A stretch of 64,000 nucleotides of DNA from Collinsella sp. WCA1-178-WT-3 (M1) (GCF_009696325.1 NZ_VUME01000002.1:62001-126000), one strand, 5' to 3'. Numbered from the stretch's first letter, positions 16,631 through 25,960 are shown. Notes: a model not told the origin generated them from the letters alone. Made by a program: numbers and translations.

Positions 16631-17503
16631 ATGTTCGATACGGTTTCTCGCCGCGGGTTCGTTTCACTTTCCGCTGTCGCCGCTGCCGGCCTTGGGCTTG
16701 CCGGCTGTTCCGGCAACAAGACGTCTGGGCCGACTGGCTCCGATGCCGGTTCCGCCAAGATTTCGTCCAAGAAGGCTGTTGAGCTGCAAGTCTTTGCTGC
16801 CAACTCGCTCGAGAAGGCCCTGCCCGAGGTTCAGAAGCTCTATACCGACCAGACCGGCACCACGTTTGCCGACACGCAGTTTAAGGCGTCTGGCGACCTT
16901 GTCGAGCAGATGCGCGCCGGTGCCGCCGTCGACGTACTCATCACGGCCTCCAAGGGCACCGTGGACGACGCCGAGGCCGCCGAGCTCGTCGACGCCGACA
17001 CGCGTGAGGACATGTTCGTCAACGACCTCGTGATCATTCGCGCCGAGGGCTCCGAAACCAAGGTCGAGGCCATCGCCGACGTCGCGAACCTGGACGGCAA
17101 GATCGCCATCGGCGATGCCAAGACCGTTCCCGCCGGCAAGTACGCCAACCAGGCGCTGGCTTCTGTGGGCCTCTACACCGGTACCGAGGGCGACGACGGC
17201 GAGTATGCATCCGAGCTCGCCGACAAGGTGGCTCTGGCCGACAAGGTCGGCACCGCTGCGTCTTACGTCTCTACAGGCGACTGCGTGGCCGGTTTTGTCT
17301 ACAGCTCCGATATCTTCCGCTACGACGGCATCGAGGAGGCCTTCGTGTGCCCCGAGGACTCGCACAAGACCATCGTGTATCCCGGCGCTGTTGCCGAGAG
17401 CTCCGAGCACGCCGACGAGGCCAAGGCGTTTATCGACTTTTGCCTGTCCAACAAGAAAGCCCAGAAGATTTGGGCTAAGTACGGCTTTGAGCTTTCCGAG
17501 TAG
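16631..17503 (+). CDS. modA: Molybdate ABC transporter substrate-binding lipoprotein
   Basis: 290 residues. The N-terminus combines a twin-arginine-like SRRGF (6-10), a hydrophobic core and a lipobox LAGC with Cys26, so the mature protein is probably a lipoprotein exported folded. The binding domain shows VFAANSLEKALPEV (where ModA usually has AASL), FKASGDLVEQMRAGAAVDVLITASKGTVDDA and the hinge/binding stretch KTVPAGKYANQAL, all typical of ModA. ATG at 16631 follows GAAAGGG. It captures molybdate or tungstate for ModB/ModC just downstream. Confidence 0.9.
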   Translation: MFDTVSRRGFVSLSAVAAAGLGLAGCSGNKTSGPTGSDAGSAKISSKKAVELQVFAANSLEKALPEVQKLYTDQTGTTFADTQFKASGDLVEQMRAGAAVDVLITASKGTVDDAEAAELVDADTREDMFVNDLVIIRAEGSETKVEAIADVANLDGKIAIGDAKTVPAGKYANQALASVGLYTGTEGDDGEYASELADKVALADKVGTAASYVSTGDCVAGFVYSSDIFRYDGIEEAFVCPEDSHKTIVYPGAVAESSEHADEAKAFIDFCLSNKKAQKIWAKYGFELSE

Positions 17504-17618
17504 TTCGCAACATCGCTGCATAACGATATGCTTGAGGGCGGGCGTTCTCGCGATCGCCCGCCCTTTTGATTGAACCGGCGTGTCCGCGCGCCGTTGCCCT
17601 GTGTTTGAGGAGCCGCCC

Positions 17619-19100
17619 GTGTCAAGGAAAACGATTCGCCTGCTCGCCGTGCTGGCTGCGGTTCTGTGCGTGCTGACCGCACCGCCCGGGGTTGCTCGGG
17701 CCGAGGCACTCTTCACCACCGCCGATGGCCGCCAGGCGACCGAAGATTCCGCGCTTATCGATGGCGTCGGGTTTGGCCTCAACGCGTTTGAGCGCAATGC
17801 CAAGGGTACGGCCCGTTCGTTTGCGGGTCAGCCCGAGGGTTACCGTTTTCCTATCTACAAGAAGACGACCCTCGTGACGGTGACGACGCCTGAGAGCATC
17901 GTGGTCTGGCTCGACGCCCATGCCGCCAAAGACGCGGGGCTCGACATCTCAAAGGCAGATGACCAAAAGGCGCTCAAGAAGATGCTCGTGGGGCTCGACA
18001 AGTCGCACTCCATGGGTGGGGCGTTGCTGGAGGACTCTAATCTCGAATGGGTCTTTACCTCGGATAACGCGCTGGTGCAGAGCGATTACCGCTATCAGTT
18101 TAAGGTGAAGGGCGGCAACGGCGATTACTACACGGTAGTGAATGCCGCCGACGCCGCGAATGCCGAGCTAGATTTGGGTGACGGCGTCCTGTGGAGCGAT
18201 AACGCCGCACTCGTGCGGTATGCGGACGTGTCGACGACGGTGCCGCCGTCGCTGGCGGAGCGCGCCGCAGCCTTCTTTGGCGACATCGACTATCGCCCGT
18301 TTTGGGTGTCCATAAAAACGAGCGGCCTTGCCCTGCTGATCTCCTTTGCGCTGGGGCTGTTCGCCGCGTGGAAGACTATGGGTACCTCGAGTCGCATCAA
18401 GGGCCTGCTCGATTCAGTTTTTACGATTCCTATGGTATTGCCGCCCACGGTCTGCGGCTTTCTGCTCCTCATGCTGTTTGGTCGATCGACCGGGGTGGGC
18501 CAGTGGCTTATCGCGCACGGCATCTCGATTGTCTTTACGTGGCCGGCGGCGGTGATATCTGCCGTGGTGGTGTCGTTTCCCCTGGTCTACCGTACGGCAC
18601 TCGGTGCCTTCGAGAGCCTCGACACGCAGATGCTCGATGCGGCGCGCACGCTGGGATGGTCCGAACGGCGTATCTTTGCCAAGCTTATGATGCCGCTCGG
18701 CTGGCCTTCTATTGCCGCCGGTACGGTCCTCGCCTTTGCCCGCGCGATGGGAGAGTTTGGCTGCACCCTGTTCTTTGCGGGCAACTACGCCGGTATTACG
18801 CAGACCATTCCCATCGCCATTTACTTTGAATGGATGGGCGGCAACACGTCGGTGGCCCTCTTTTGGGTCATCGTCGTAATCGTGTTTAGTTTCCTGGTCA
18901 TCCTGTTCATCAACATGTACACTGCGCATTCGCAAAAGTACCGCGAGCGCGGCCTTTCCCGTGCGGAGCGCAAGCAGGCCAAAGATCTCGCCGGACAGGG
19001 CGATTCGCTCGACCCGGCGGGCGGCGATGCCTTGCGTATCGATCGCGAGGCGCTGGCCGAGCTCATGCGCGATGACGCCGCTTTGCAGGGAGGTCGATAG
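17619..19100 (+). CDS. modB: Molybdate ABC transporter permease with extra N-terminal extracytoplasmic domain
   Basis: 493 residues, about twice a normal ModB (220-230). Residues 1-28 look like a signal peptide (hydrophobic, ending VARA). Residues 29-227 are a soluble domain of unknown function. From 228 a standard ModB permease follows with about five helices and the ATPase-contact loop DAARTLGWSERRIFAKLMMPLG near 349-370. A charged cytoplasmic tail of about 50 residues closes it. The GTG at 17619 follows GAGGAG. It sits between modA and modC (4-bp gap), so its transport role is secure; the role of the added domain is unknown. Confidence 0.88.
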   Translation: MSRKTIRLLAVLAAVLCVLTAPPGVARAEALFTTADGRQATEDSALIDGVGFGLNAFERNAKGTARSFAGQPEGYRFPIYKKTTLVTVTTPESIVVWLDAHAAKDAGLDISKADDQKALKKMLVGLDKSHSMGGALLEDSNLEWVFTSDNALVQSDYRYQFKVKGGNGDYYTVVNAADAANAELDLGDGVLWSDNAALVRYADVSTTVPPSLAERAAAFFGDIDYRPFWVSIKTSGLALLISFALGLFAAWKTMGTSSRIKGLLDSVFTIPMVLPPTVCGFLLLMLFGRSTGVGQWLIAHGISIVFTWPAAVISAVVVSFPLVYRTALGAFESLDTQMLDAARTLGWSERRIFAKLMMPLGWPSIAAGTVLAFARAMGEFGCTLFFAGNYAGITQTIPIAIYFEWMGGNTSVALFWVIVVIVFSFLVILFINMYTAHSQKYRERGLSRAERKQAKDLAGQGDSLDPAGGDALRIDREALAELMRDDAALQGGR

Positions 19101-19103
19101 GCC

Positions 19104-20174
19104 ATGTCGCTCGTTCTGGACATCAAAAAGCGCTATCCCGGGTTTACGCTCGACATACAGCTTGAGGCCGGCGAGGAGCGCGTGGCGCTGCTGGGCGCCT
19201 CGGGTTGCGGCAAGAGCTGCACACTTCGCTGCATCGCCGGCGTGGAGACGCCCGACGAGGGCAAGATCGTCGTCAACGGCATGGCCTTTTTTGACTCGGC
19301 GGCGGGCATCAACCTGTCGCCCCAGGAGCGCAAATGCGCCCTGCTGTTCCAAAACTATCAGCTGTTTCCCAACATGACGGTGGCCGATAACGTATGTGCC
19401 GGTGTAAAGGACGCGGGCGACGCCGCGGCGCGCAAAAGGTTGGCGGAGCGCTATCTGGGCATTTTCGGCCTGGCCGATTTTGCCGACCGCTACCCCGCGC
19501 GCCTTTCGGGCGGGCAGCAGCAACGCGTGGCGCTTGCCCGCATGGTGGCGGCGCATCCGGGCATCTTTATGTTCGACGAGCCCATGAGCGCGCTCGATTC
19601 CTATCTTAAGAGCGCCCTCGAGCAGAACATGCTCGACCTGTTCGATGTGTGCAACCGTACCGTGCTCTACGTGAGCCACGACATCGACGAAGCGTGCCGC
19701 CTCTGCCAGCGCATCTGCGTGATGCATAACGGGCGTGTCGAGGAGATCGGTTCTGTCGAGGACGTGGTCCGCCGTCCGCAGACGCTGGCGGCACTGCGCC
19801 TGACGGGGTGTAAGAACACAAGCCGGGCGCGCAAGATCGGCGATGAAGAAGTTGAGGCCCTCGACTGGGGCATGACCTTTAACGTGGGTCGCGAGGTTCC
19901 CGATAATGTGGTGTACCTGGGCATTCGCGCAAGTTACTTCCATGTTGACAACCGTGCCGAGCGGGGCCGCAACAGCTATGATTTGCACGTGGCCCGAGTG
20001 AGCGATTCACGTTTTGAGCGCCTGGTGCTGTTGGACGTACCGCGCGTCGATGCGCCCACGCGCCTGCAGTGGAAGGTCAACAAGGTGGGCGTGCCTGTCG
20101 ACGAGCTGCCGCAAGCGGGCGAGACGCTGCGCATGCATTTTGATGCCAGTAGGATCCATTTGGCCTGTCGATAG
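19104..20174 (+). CDS. modC: Molybdate ABC transporter ATP-binding protein
   Basis: 356 residues. Walker A GASGCGKSCT near 33-42, Q-loop LLFQNYQLFPNMTV near 80, signature LSGGQQQRVALARM near 133, Walker B IFMFDEPMSALD near 156, and the H-loop YVSHDIDEA. The C-terminal 120 residues form a regulatory extension of the size of a molybdate-binding TOBE domain, though weakly similar. ATG at 19104 lies 4 bp after modB with AGGGAGG upstream. It energises molybdate import. Confidence 0.92.
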   Translation: MSLVLDIKKRYPGFTLDIQLEAGEERVALLGASGCGKSCTLRCIAGVETPDEGKIVVNGMAFFDSAAGINLSPQERKCALLFQNYQLFPNMTVADNVCAGVKDAGDAAARKRLAERYLGIFGLADFADRYPARLSGGQQQRVALARMVAAHPGIFMFDEPMSALDSYLKSALEQNMLDLFDVCNRTVLYVSHDIDEACRLCQRICVMHNGRVEEIGSVEDVVRRPQTLAALRLTGCKNTSRARKIGDEEVEALDWGMTFNVGREVPDNVVYLGIRASYFHVDNRAERGRNSYDLHVARVSDSRFERLVLLDVPRVDAPTRLQWKVNKVGVPVDELPQAGETLRMHFDASRIHLACR

Positions 20175-20250
20175 CGCCGGGTAATGCCGTCGGGGATATA
20201 AGTCTCGGCAGCTTTGTCTTGCCGTTCGCCGAATGAGGGATGACAAACTC

Positions 20251-20356
20251 TTATCAATCAAGATAATAATTTATTATACGACGGCACACGATGCTGCCGT
20301 ACGAATGTCAACGGTGTTCGCATGGTCGATGACCGTTGACATAGTTGACCTCAACT
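20251..20356 (+). promoter_or_regulatory. Promoter and palindromic operators ahead of the selenium cluster
   Basis: TTATCA (about 20251) and TTATAC (about 20274) are 17 bp apart and could be -35/-10. Downstream, ATGTCAACGGT (20305-20315) pairs with ACCGTTGACAT (20332-20342), and AGTTGA/TCAACT (20343-20356) form a second, related palindrome. These GTTGAC-containing repeats suggest a protein operator or an RNA stem. 20175-20603 has no annotated gene besides the small ORF below. Confidence 0.45.
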
Positions 20357-20375
20357 GGTTAAGGAGGGTGCGCGC

Positions 20376-20444
20376 ATGCCGCAGACGACATACATTCGCC
20401 GCGTTACCGCGCGCGCCCTGTATATGGCTCGGAGTCGCATATGA
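20376..20444 (+). CDS. Possible 22-residue leader peptide
   Basis: An ATG at 20376, 8 nt after a very strong AAGGAGG, opens a 22-codon frame beginning MPQTTYIRRVTARALYMARS and ending at TGA 20442-20444. It is basic (five arginines) and lies just after paired operators and 160 bp before the first structural gene of the cluster. The ribosome-binding site is stronger than those of many real genes here, so translation is likely, but nothing proves a function. It could be a regulatory leader ORF. Confidence 0.4.
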   Translation: MPQTTYIRRVTARALYMARSRI

Positions 20445-20504
20445 GCAGGTATGTTCACGGCTCCGGGAGAGACGACGCACAACTAAATAATCGACCGCAA
20501 AGCA

Positions 20505-20600
20505 GGTTCCCCAAAATTCCGGGTTTGAGCACGGCCGGGCAATCGCCGTCCGTCGTGCATCGATACCGCTGTTATCCGTTTTTGGTTCGAGAGGGGAACC
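20505..20600 (+). promoter_or_regulatory. Potential RBS-sequestering stem before the first dehydratase-like gene
   Basis: GGTTCCCC (20505-20512) is complementary to GGGGAACC (20593-20600), which contains the ribosome-binding site of the gene at 20604. The adjacent CCAAAA and TTTTGG can extend pairing. Folding would hide the start; the upstream leader ORF could influence this. Confidence 0.35.
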
Positions 20601-20603
20601 GTT

Positions 20604-21887
20604 ATGACTGAAGAATTTGATTTCCATCCGATGTGGGAGAGCCTCGGCATGAATCTTGCCGACCACGACATGCTGCTGGGCGCCGTGGGCCAGATGTACG
20701 GCGATATGTTCCTGACGCAGAACAATCGCCCCAAGTCCACGTCCTACCTGGATTTTGTCGCCACCAACATCCACAGCGGCCGCATTAAGGAGATGCTCGA
20801 CAAGAAGGAGGCCGGCGAGGCCACCAAGATCGTCGGTTCGTTCTGCGTCTACGTGCCCGAGGAGATCGTACTTGCCTGCAACGGTATCCCCGTGGGTCTG
20901 TGCTCTGGTGCCGATTGGGCAACCGATAAGGTCGAGGAGCACCTGCCCCGCAACACCTGTCCGCTTATCAAGAGCTTTGCCGGCTTTAAGCTGGGCGAGG
21001 TCTGCCCCTACATCGAGTCGAGCGACCTGGTGGTGGGCGAGAACACCTGCGATGGCAAGAAGAAGGCCTACGAGTTTTTTGCCACGCAAAAGAACATGTA
21101 CGTCATGGATATTCCCAACGTACACAACGAGTCGACGCTCGTGACCTGGAAGGCCGAGGTCAAGAAGCTCGCCGCCAAGATTGAGGAAGAGTGCGGCGTC
21201 AAGATTACGCCCGAGCGTCTGAAGGCCGCCATCCACGCCGTCAATGAGAAGCGTCGCGCCCTGCAGCGTCTGGCTGCCACACGCGCTGCCGACCCGGCGC
21301 CCATCAGCGGTCTCGACAGCCTGCTGACCGTTCAGGCCGCCTTTATGGACGACACGCCGCGTCTGACCGGAGCCATTAACGATATGGCGGCTGAGTGCGA
21401 GCAGCGTGTCGAGGCCGGCGAGGGTGTGGCGCCCAAGGGGACCAAGCGCATCCTGTACACCGGTACGCCCATGGCCGTGCCCAACTGGAAGCTGTTCAAC
21501 CTCATCGAGAAGGCCGGCGGCGTCGTGGTGGGCGAGGAGTCCTGCACGGGTTCGCGCTATTACAAGGACTTGGTCGATGAGTCCGGTGAGACGGTCGACG
21601 AGATGCTTGATGCCATCGCCGAGCGCTACTTTAAGATCAACTGTGCCGTCTTTACGCCCAACGACCAGCGTATGAAGGACATTGTTCAGATGGCCAAGGA
21701 CCTGCATGCCGACGGCATCGTCGACGTGGCCCTGCAGTTCTGCACGCTCTACGAGATGGAGTCGTTTGCCGTGGAGAAGGCCGCCGAGGAGGCCGGCATT
21801 CCGTTTATGCACATCACGACCGACTACGCCGGCGAGGATGCAGGCCAACTGCAAACCAGGATTGAGGCTTTCTTGGAAACCATTTAG
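20604..21887 (+). CDS. 2-hydroxyacyl-CoA dehydratase / double-cubane cluster family protein (first)
   Basis: 427 residues of the HgdB/HgdC-DCCP family of Fe-S reductases driven by an ATP-dependent activase. Cysteines lie at 119 (NTCPLIKS), 134 ([10 protein letters not shown]) and 149 ([10 protein letters not shown]), spaced C-x14-C-x14-C, with further conserved Cys in GEESCTGSR and [11 protein letters not shown]. These fit cluster ligands. Dehydratases act on 2-hydroxyacyl-CoA; double-cubane proteins without CoA genes nearby are low-potential reductases of small molecules. ATG at 20604 follows GAGGGG. Neighbours are a second paralogue, the activase and selD, so a selenium-linked redox role is inferred. 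Confidence 0.82.
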   Translation: MTEEFDFHPMWESLGMNLADHDMLLGAVGQMYGDMFLTQNNRPKSTSYLDFVATNIHSGRIKEMLDKKEAGEATKIVGSFCVYVPEEIVLACNGIPVGLCSGADWATDKVEEHLPRNTCPLIKSFAGFKLGEVCPYIESSDLVVGENTCDGKKKAYEFFATQKNMYVMDIPNVHNESTLVTWKAEVKKLAAKIEEECGVKITPERLKAAIHAVNEKRRALQRLAATRAADPAPISGLDSLLTVQAAFMDDTPRLTGAINDMAAECEQRVEAGEGVAPKGTKRILYTGTPMAVPNWKLFNLIEKAGGVVVGEESCTGSRYYKDLVDESGETVDEMLDAIAERYFKINCAVFTPNDQRMKDIVQMAKDLHADGIVDVALQFCTLYEMESFAVEKAAEEAGIPFMHITTDYAGEDAGQLQTRIEAFLETI

Positions 21888-21906
21888 GGCTATCCGTCTC
21901 GGCGGT

Positions 21907-21999
21907 TTCCCCAGGTACCCGATCTTGCCGTTCAAACCGTCGCTTGCTATCAAAGTATGCGGCGCTCCTCTTTCACGGCAACCTCGGGCACCTGGGAAA
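21907..21999. repeat. Intergenic repeat family I, copy B
   Basis: Outer stem CCCAGGTACCCGA/TCGGGCACCTGGG, middle stem GCCGT/ACGGC flanked by TCAA and CTTTC, inner ACCGTCGCTTGC...GCGGCGCTC around ATCAAAGTA. It lies between the two dehydratase-like genes. Confidence 0.78.
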
Positions 22000-22035
22000 G
22001 CCGTTTCCTTGGTTGGTAAAAAGTTTAGGAGTTAT

Positions 22036-23199
22036 ATGTCGGAAAATATTGAGCAGCCGTTGCCGTCCACGTTTGAGGAATTCAACGAGCAGCGCAAGGC
22101 GGCGTTTATTCGCGTCAAGGATTACAAGCAGGCCGGCAATCGCCTGGTCGGCTTTTTGTGTAGCTATACCCCGCTCGAGATTATCGATGCCGCGGGCGCC
22201 TCGAGCGTGGCTCTGTGCGGTACGTCCGACGAGGTGATTCCCGAGGCCGAGAAGGTGCTGCCGGCAAATCTGTGTCCGCTCATCAAGTCGACGTACGGCT
22301 TTGCCTACTCGCAAAAGTGCCCGTTTACGTACTTTAGCGACATGATCATCGGCGAGACCACCTGTGACGGCAAGAAGAAGATGTACGAGTTACTCAACGA
22401 GCTCAAGCGCACGCACATTCTGCATCTTCCGCAGGGTCGCGACCGCGCCTACGAGCGTGAAGGCTGGTACGAGGAGTGCCGCCTGCTCAAGGAGGAGCTC
22501 GAGGGCTTCTACGGCATCACGATTACCGACGATGACCTGCGCGCTGCCGTCCGTCGTCGCAACCGCTTGCGTGCGGCCCAGCTCGACATGTTTGCGCTGC
22601 AGGCCAACCAGCCGGCGGCCATGAGCGGCGTCGACCTGATGAGCACCATGTTTGCCGGCACGTTCAGCTTTGATATCGAGGCCTATACGCAGCAGCTGGA
22701 ACAAAAGGTTGCCAAGCTGCGCGAGGCCTATGACGCGGGCGAGCGCCCGGTTGCGGCGGATGCCAAGCGCATTCTGATCACCGGCTGCCCGGTGGGCGGC
22801 GTGATCAACAAGATCGGTCGCACCATCGAGTCCAACGGCGGCGTGGTCGTGTGCATGGATGACTGCTCGGGTGAGCGCACGGCGGTCATGATAATCGACC
22901 CGGATGCACCCGACATGCTGCGCGCCATCGCCGACCGCTACCTGGACATCAACTGCTCGGTCATGACGCCCAACGAAGGCCGCATGGAGAACACGCTGGC
23001 CATGTGCGAGAAGTACCACGTCGATGGCGTAGTGGAGAGCGTGCTGCAGGCTTGTCACACCTTTAACGTGGAGAGTGCACGCATGCAGGAGGCCGTTGAG
23101 GGCGCAGGCATTCCGTATATGAAGATCGAGACCGATTACAGCAATGGCGACATGGGCCAGATCGAGACGCGCATCGCCGCCTTCATCGAAACCCTCTAG
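22036..23199 (+). CDS. 2-hydroxyacyl-CoA dehydratase / double-cubane cluster family protein (second)
   Basis: 387 residues, a diverged paralogue of the preceding protein. Cysteines occur at 80 (NLCPLIKS), 95 ([10 protein letters not shown]) and 110 (ETTCDGKKK), the same C-x14-C-x14-C spacing, with later Cys in [10 protein letters not shown] and [11 protein letters not shown]. The final [17 protein letters not shown] matches the first protein's [20 protein letters not shown] at 22036 follows TTAGGAG. Together the two could be the alpha/beta halves of one reductase or two reductases sharing the activase. No CoA-transferase or 2-hydroxyacid dehydrogenase is nearby, which argues against amino-acid fermentation. 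Confidence 0.82.
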   Translation: MSENIEQPLPSTFEEFNEQRKAAFIRVKDYKQAGNRLVGFLCSYTPLEIIDAAGASSVALCGTSDEVIPEAEKVLPANLCPLIKSTYGFAYSQKCPFTYFSDMIIGETTCDGKKKMYELLNELKRTHILHLPQGRDRAYEREGWYEECRLLKEELEGFYGITITDDDLRAAVRRRNRLRAAQLDMFALQANQPAAMSGVDLMSTMFAGTFSFDIEAYTQQLEQKVAKLREAYDAGERPVAADAKRILITGCPVGGVINKIGRTIESNGGVVVCMDDCSGERTAVMIIDPDAPDMLRAIADRYLDINCSVMTPNEGRMENTLAMCEKYHVDGVVESVLQACHTFNVESARMQEAVEGAGIPYMKIETDYSNGDMGQIETRIAAFIETL

Positions 23200-23203
23200 C
23201 TTC

Positions 23204-23292
23204 CTCAGGCACCGGATCTTGCCCCTCAAACCGTCGCTTGCGTACCCAAAGTACGCTGCGCTCCTCTTTCGGGGTAATCTCCGGCACCTGAG
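23204..23292. repeat. Intergenic repeat family I, copy C
   Basis: Outer stem CTCAGGCACCGGA/TCCGGCACCTGAG, middle stem GCCCC/GGGGT flanked by TCAA and CTTTC, inner GCTTGCGTAC/GTACGCTGCGC around CCAAA. It lies between the second dehydratase-like gene and the activase. Confidence 0.78.
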
Positions 23293-23354
23293 AAACCTAG
23301 AGCTAAGGCGCCTGAACGCGCCGCTACCTTTGATGTTTAGATTGGGAGAGAGCC

Positions 23355-24119
23355 ATGATAGGGATCGGGATCGATATCGGGTCTACGGCGGCTAAGGCCG
23401 CTGTGGTCGATGGGGTGGATTCGGTGGCGTGGACGTGCGTGCAGCCAACCGGGTTCTCGTCGGTCGATGCGGCCGAGCGTCTGCGTGGCGAGCTTGCCGC
23501 GGCTGGCTATGACGTGGCTGCCGACGATGTGCGCGTGGTCGCGACCGGATATGGTCGTGTCGCCGTGCCCTATGCGCACAAGGTTGTGACCGAGATTACC
23601 TGCCACGGTACCGGTGCCGTGCGTCTGTTTGGCGACCATGGCACGGTGATTGACGTGGGCGGCCAGGATACCAAGGTCATTACGATCAAGGGCGGCCGCG
23701 TGGCAAAGTTCGCCATGAACGACAAGTGCGCCGCCGGTACGGGGCGCTTTTTGGAGATCATGGCCGACCGCCTGGGCATTACCCAGCAGCAGATGGCCGA
23801 CCTGGCGCGTTCCGGCGAGCCCACCAAGATCAGCAGCATGTGCACGGTGTTTGCCGAGAGCGAGGTCATTAGTCTGATCGGCCGCGGCGAGCCGCGCGAG
23901 AACATTGCGCGTGGCGTGATCGAGAACGTCGTGTCGCGTGTGGCGACCATGGCCTCGCAAGCCACGGGCGCCCCGTACTATCTGACCGGTGGTCTGTGCG
24001 AAAACGCCTATGTCGTCGAGCGTCTTGGCGCATTGGTGGGCTCGCCAGTCACCACCTCGCCCCAGGCCCGCTTTGCCGGTGCCATCGGCGCGGCCATTCG
24101 AGCCCAGGCGCTCGCGTAG
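23355..24119 (+). CDS. Acyl-CoA dehydratase activase (BadF/BcrA/HgdC-type ATPase)
   Basis: 254 residues of the ASKHA-fold activase family (HgdC, YjiL), which injects an electron into the dehydratase or double-cubane partner with ATP hydrolysis. Seen: GIDIGSTAAK at 3-12 (phosphate 1), DVGGQDTKVI near 99, NDKCAAGTGRFLE near 120 (first Cys ligand of the dimer-bridging [4Fe-4S]), SSMCTVFAESEVISL near 157 (second Cys), and TGGLCENAYV near 204. Length matches single-subunit activases. ATG at 23355 follows GGGAGAG. It serves the two proteins encoded upstream. Confidence 0.9.
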   Translation: MIGIGIDIGSTAAKAAVVDGVDSVAWTCVQPTGFSSVDAAERLRGELAAAGYDVAADDVRVVATGYGRVAVPYAHKVVTEITCHGTGAVRLFGDHGTVIDVGGQDTKVITIKGGRVAKFAMNDKCAAGTGRFLEIMADRLGITQQQMADLARSGEPTKISSMCTVFAESEVISLIGRGEPRENIARGVIENVVSRVATMASQATGAPYYLTGGLCENAYVVERLGALVGSPVTTSPQARFAGAIGAAIRAQALA

Positions 24120-24203
24120 GGGGCCGGTGCGATAGATTGCCCGCTCTCGGCGCCGTCATGCGTATACTGGGAGGAAATGATTGACCTATGAGAGGAGGAA
24201 TCG

Positions 24204-25253
24204 ATGGCTGACGATCTCATGAAGCTCACGCAGATGACTGCCGCGAGCGGTTGAGCCGCTAAGTTGGCTCCTGGAGCCCTCGCCCAGGTCCTGGGCGACT
24301 TACCCAATGTGCATAACGACAACCTGCTTGTGGGGTTCGATACCTCCGACGATGCGAGTGTCTTCCGCGTTGGCGATAACTTGGGCCTCGTGCAGTCCAT
24401 CGACTTCTTCCCACCGATGGTCGACGACCCGTTCCTGTTTGGCCAGATCGCCGCGGCAAACTCACTGTCGGACATATACGCCATGGGCGGACGGCCGAGC
24501 CATGCCATGAACCTGCTTTGCATACCCAGTTGCCTGGGCGTTGAGGTTGCCGGCCAGATTCTGGCGGGTGGCGCCGACAAGTGCGTCGAGGCCTGCTGTG
24601 CCATCGCGGGCGGCCACACCATCAACGACGACGAGCCCAAGTACGGCCTGTCCGTGAGTGGCTTTGTCGCGCTTGACCGTATGCTCACCAACAGCGGCGC
24701 ACGCGTGGGCGATGTTCTGCTGCTGACCAAGGCGATCGGCTCGGGCATCATCACTACGGCCATTAAGGGCGAGCTCATCGAACAGGACGAGGCCGCAGCC
24801 ATGTTCGACTCGATGCGGACCCTCAACGAGGCTCCGATTCGTCTGGCCGAGGAACTCGAGCTTCATGGCTGCACCGACATCACGGGCTTTGGCCTGATCG
24901 GACATGCGTGCGAGATGGCCGAGGGCTCGGGCGTGCAGATTGAGCTTGTGTCGGGGGCGGTGCCGCTCTTTGACCAGGTGCTCGACATGGCACGCCTGGG
25001 CATTATCCCTGCCGGCGCCTACCGTAACCAGGACTTTTTTGGCCCGCGCGTGGCTGCCGACGAGGACCTGGAGCCGGGCATGCTGGATGCGCTGTACGAT
25101 CCGCAGACCTCGGGCGGCCTGCTTATCGCGGCGCCTGCTGCCGATGTGGATGAGCTTGCGCGCCGTCTGCATGCCGAGGGGCGCGTTGCCGCCGTCGTCG
25201 GCCGCGTGTGCGAGCCGGTGCCGGGCGGTCCTGCCGTCCACGTTGTCCGCTAG
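24204..25253 (+). CDS. selD: Selenide, water dikinase, selenocysteine-containing
   Basis: 349 residues if UGA at 24252-24254 is read as selenocysteine. SelD makes selenophosphate from selenide and ATP. From ATG 24204 (AGAGGAGG upstream) the frame reads MADDLMKLTQMTAASG, then U17, then AAKLAPGAL. Residue 17 is exactly where E. coli SelD has its catalytic Cys17, and Lys20 is conserved. Downstream are SIDFFPPMVDDPFLFGQIAAANSLSD, DVYAMGG-type DIYAMGGRP, GGHTI and TGFGLIGH. Without recoding, the gene would start internally and lose the active site, an error automatic annotation often makes. It heads selD-yedF-DUF3343-desulfurase. Confidence 0.92.
24252..24296 (+). promoter_or_regulatory. selD: UGA selenocysteine codon and candidate bacterial SECIS hairpins
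   Basis: TGA at 24252-24254 is followed 11 nt later by GGCTC-CTG-GAGCC (24266-24278) and then by the palindrome GCCCAGG-T-CCTGGGC (24282-24296). Bacterial SECIS elements are stem-loops just 3' of the UGA, inside the coding region; either hairpin could serve. SelB and tRNA-Sec are encoded at 45780 and 47784. Confidence 0.65.
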
Positions 25254-25313
25254 CCCGCACGTTTATGTAACTGTTTACCGTTCTCTAGAACGGTTCTTTC
25301 GAAAGGAAATGCT

Positions 25314-25940
25314 ATGTCTACCAAGATTGAAGTCAATGCCATGGGCGACGCCTGCCCGCTGCCCGTCGTCAAGACGCTTAAGGCGCTCAAGCAGCTCGAT
25401 GGCGAGGGCGTTGTCGTGACCTCGGTCGATAACGAGACCGCCGTCAAGAACATCTCCAAGATGGCGCAGGAGAAGGGCTGCACGGCCTCGGTCGAGAAGG
25501 TTTCTGACGCCGAGTGGCACGTGACCGTGGCGACCGCCGGTGCCGTGGCCGTTGCGGACCCCGAGCAGGATGGCGCTGCCTTCTGTGATGCCAGCGCCGG
25601 CAAGGGCAAACTCGTCATTTCCGTCTACACCGACTGCATGGGCCGCGGCGACGACGAGCTGGGCCACAAGCTCATGAAGGCCTTCATCTTTGCCGTGACG
25701 CAGCAGGAGGAGCTGCCCGCGACCATGCTGTTCTACAACGGCGGCGCCAAGCTCACCGTCGAGGGCTCTCCGGTGCTCGATGACCTGAAGGGCCTGGCCG
25801 AGCAGGGCGTCGAGATTCTCACCTGTGGTACCTGCCTGGACCACTTTGGCATTAAAGACCAGCTTGCGGTGGGCGAGGTCACCAACATGTACGTGATCGT
25901 GGAGAAGATGGAGCAGGCCGTGCGCGTCGTGCGCCCGTAA
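25314..25940 (+). CDS. yedF: Selenium metabolism protein YedF (TusA-DsrE fusion)
   Basis: 208 residues. Residues 1-75 are a TusA/SirA domain with the CPxP motif in GDACPLPVVKTLKAL (Cys14). Residues about 100-205 are a DsrE-like domain with YTDCMGRGDDELG and LTCGTCLDHFG. This two-domain form is the selenium-associated YedF, thought to carry persulfide or perselenide sulfur/selenium to SelD, though biochemistry is limited. ATG at 25314 follows GAAAGGAA. It sits 60 bp after selD and 20 bp before the DUF3343 gene. Confidence 0.88.
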   Translation: MSTKIEVNAMGDACPLPVVKTLKALKQLDGEGVVVTSVDNETAVKNISKMAQEKGCTASVEKVSDAEWHVTVATAGAVAVADPEQDGAAFCDASAGKGKLVISVYTDCMGRGDDELGHKLMKAFIFAVTQQEELPATMLFYNGGAKLTVEGSPVLDDLKGLAEQGVEILTCGTCLDHFGIKDQLAVGEVTNMYVIVEKMEQAVRVVRP

Positions 25941-25960
25941 CATATTTGGTTGGAGTTGCC

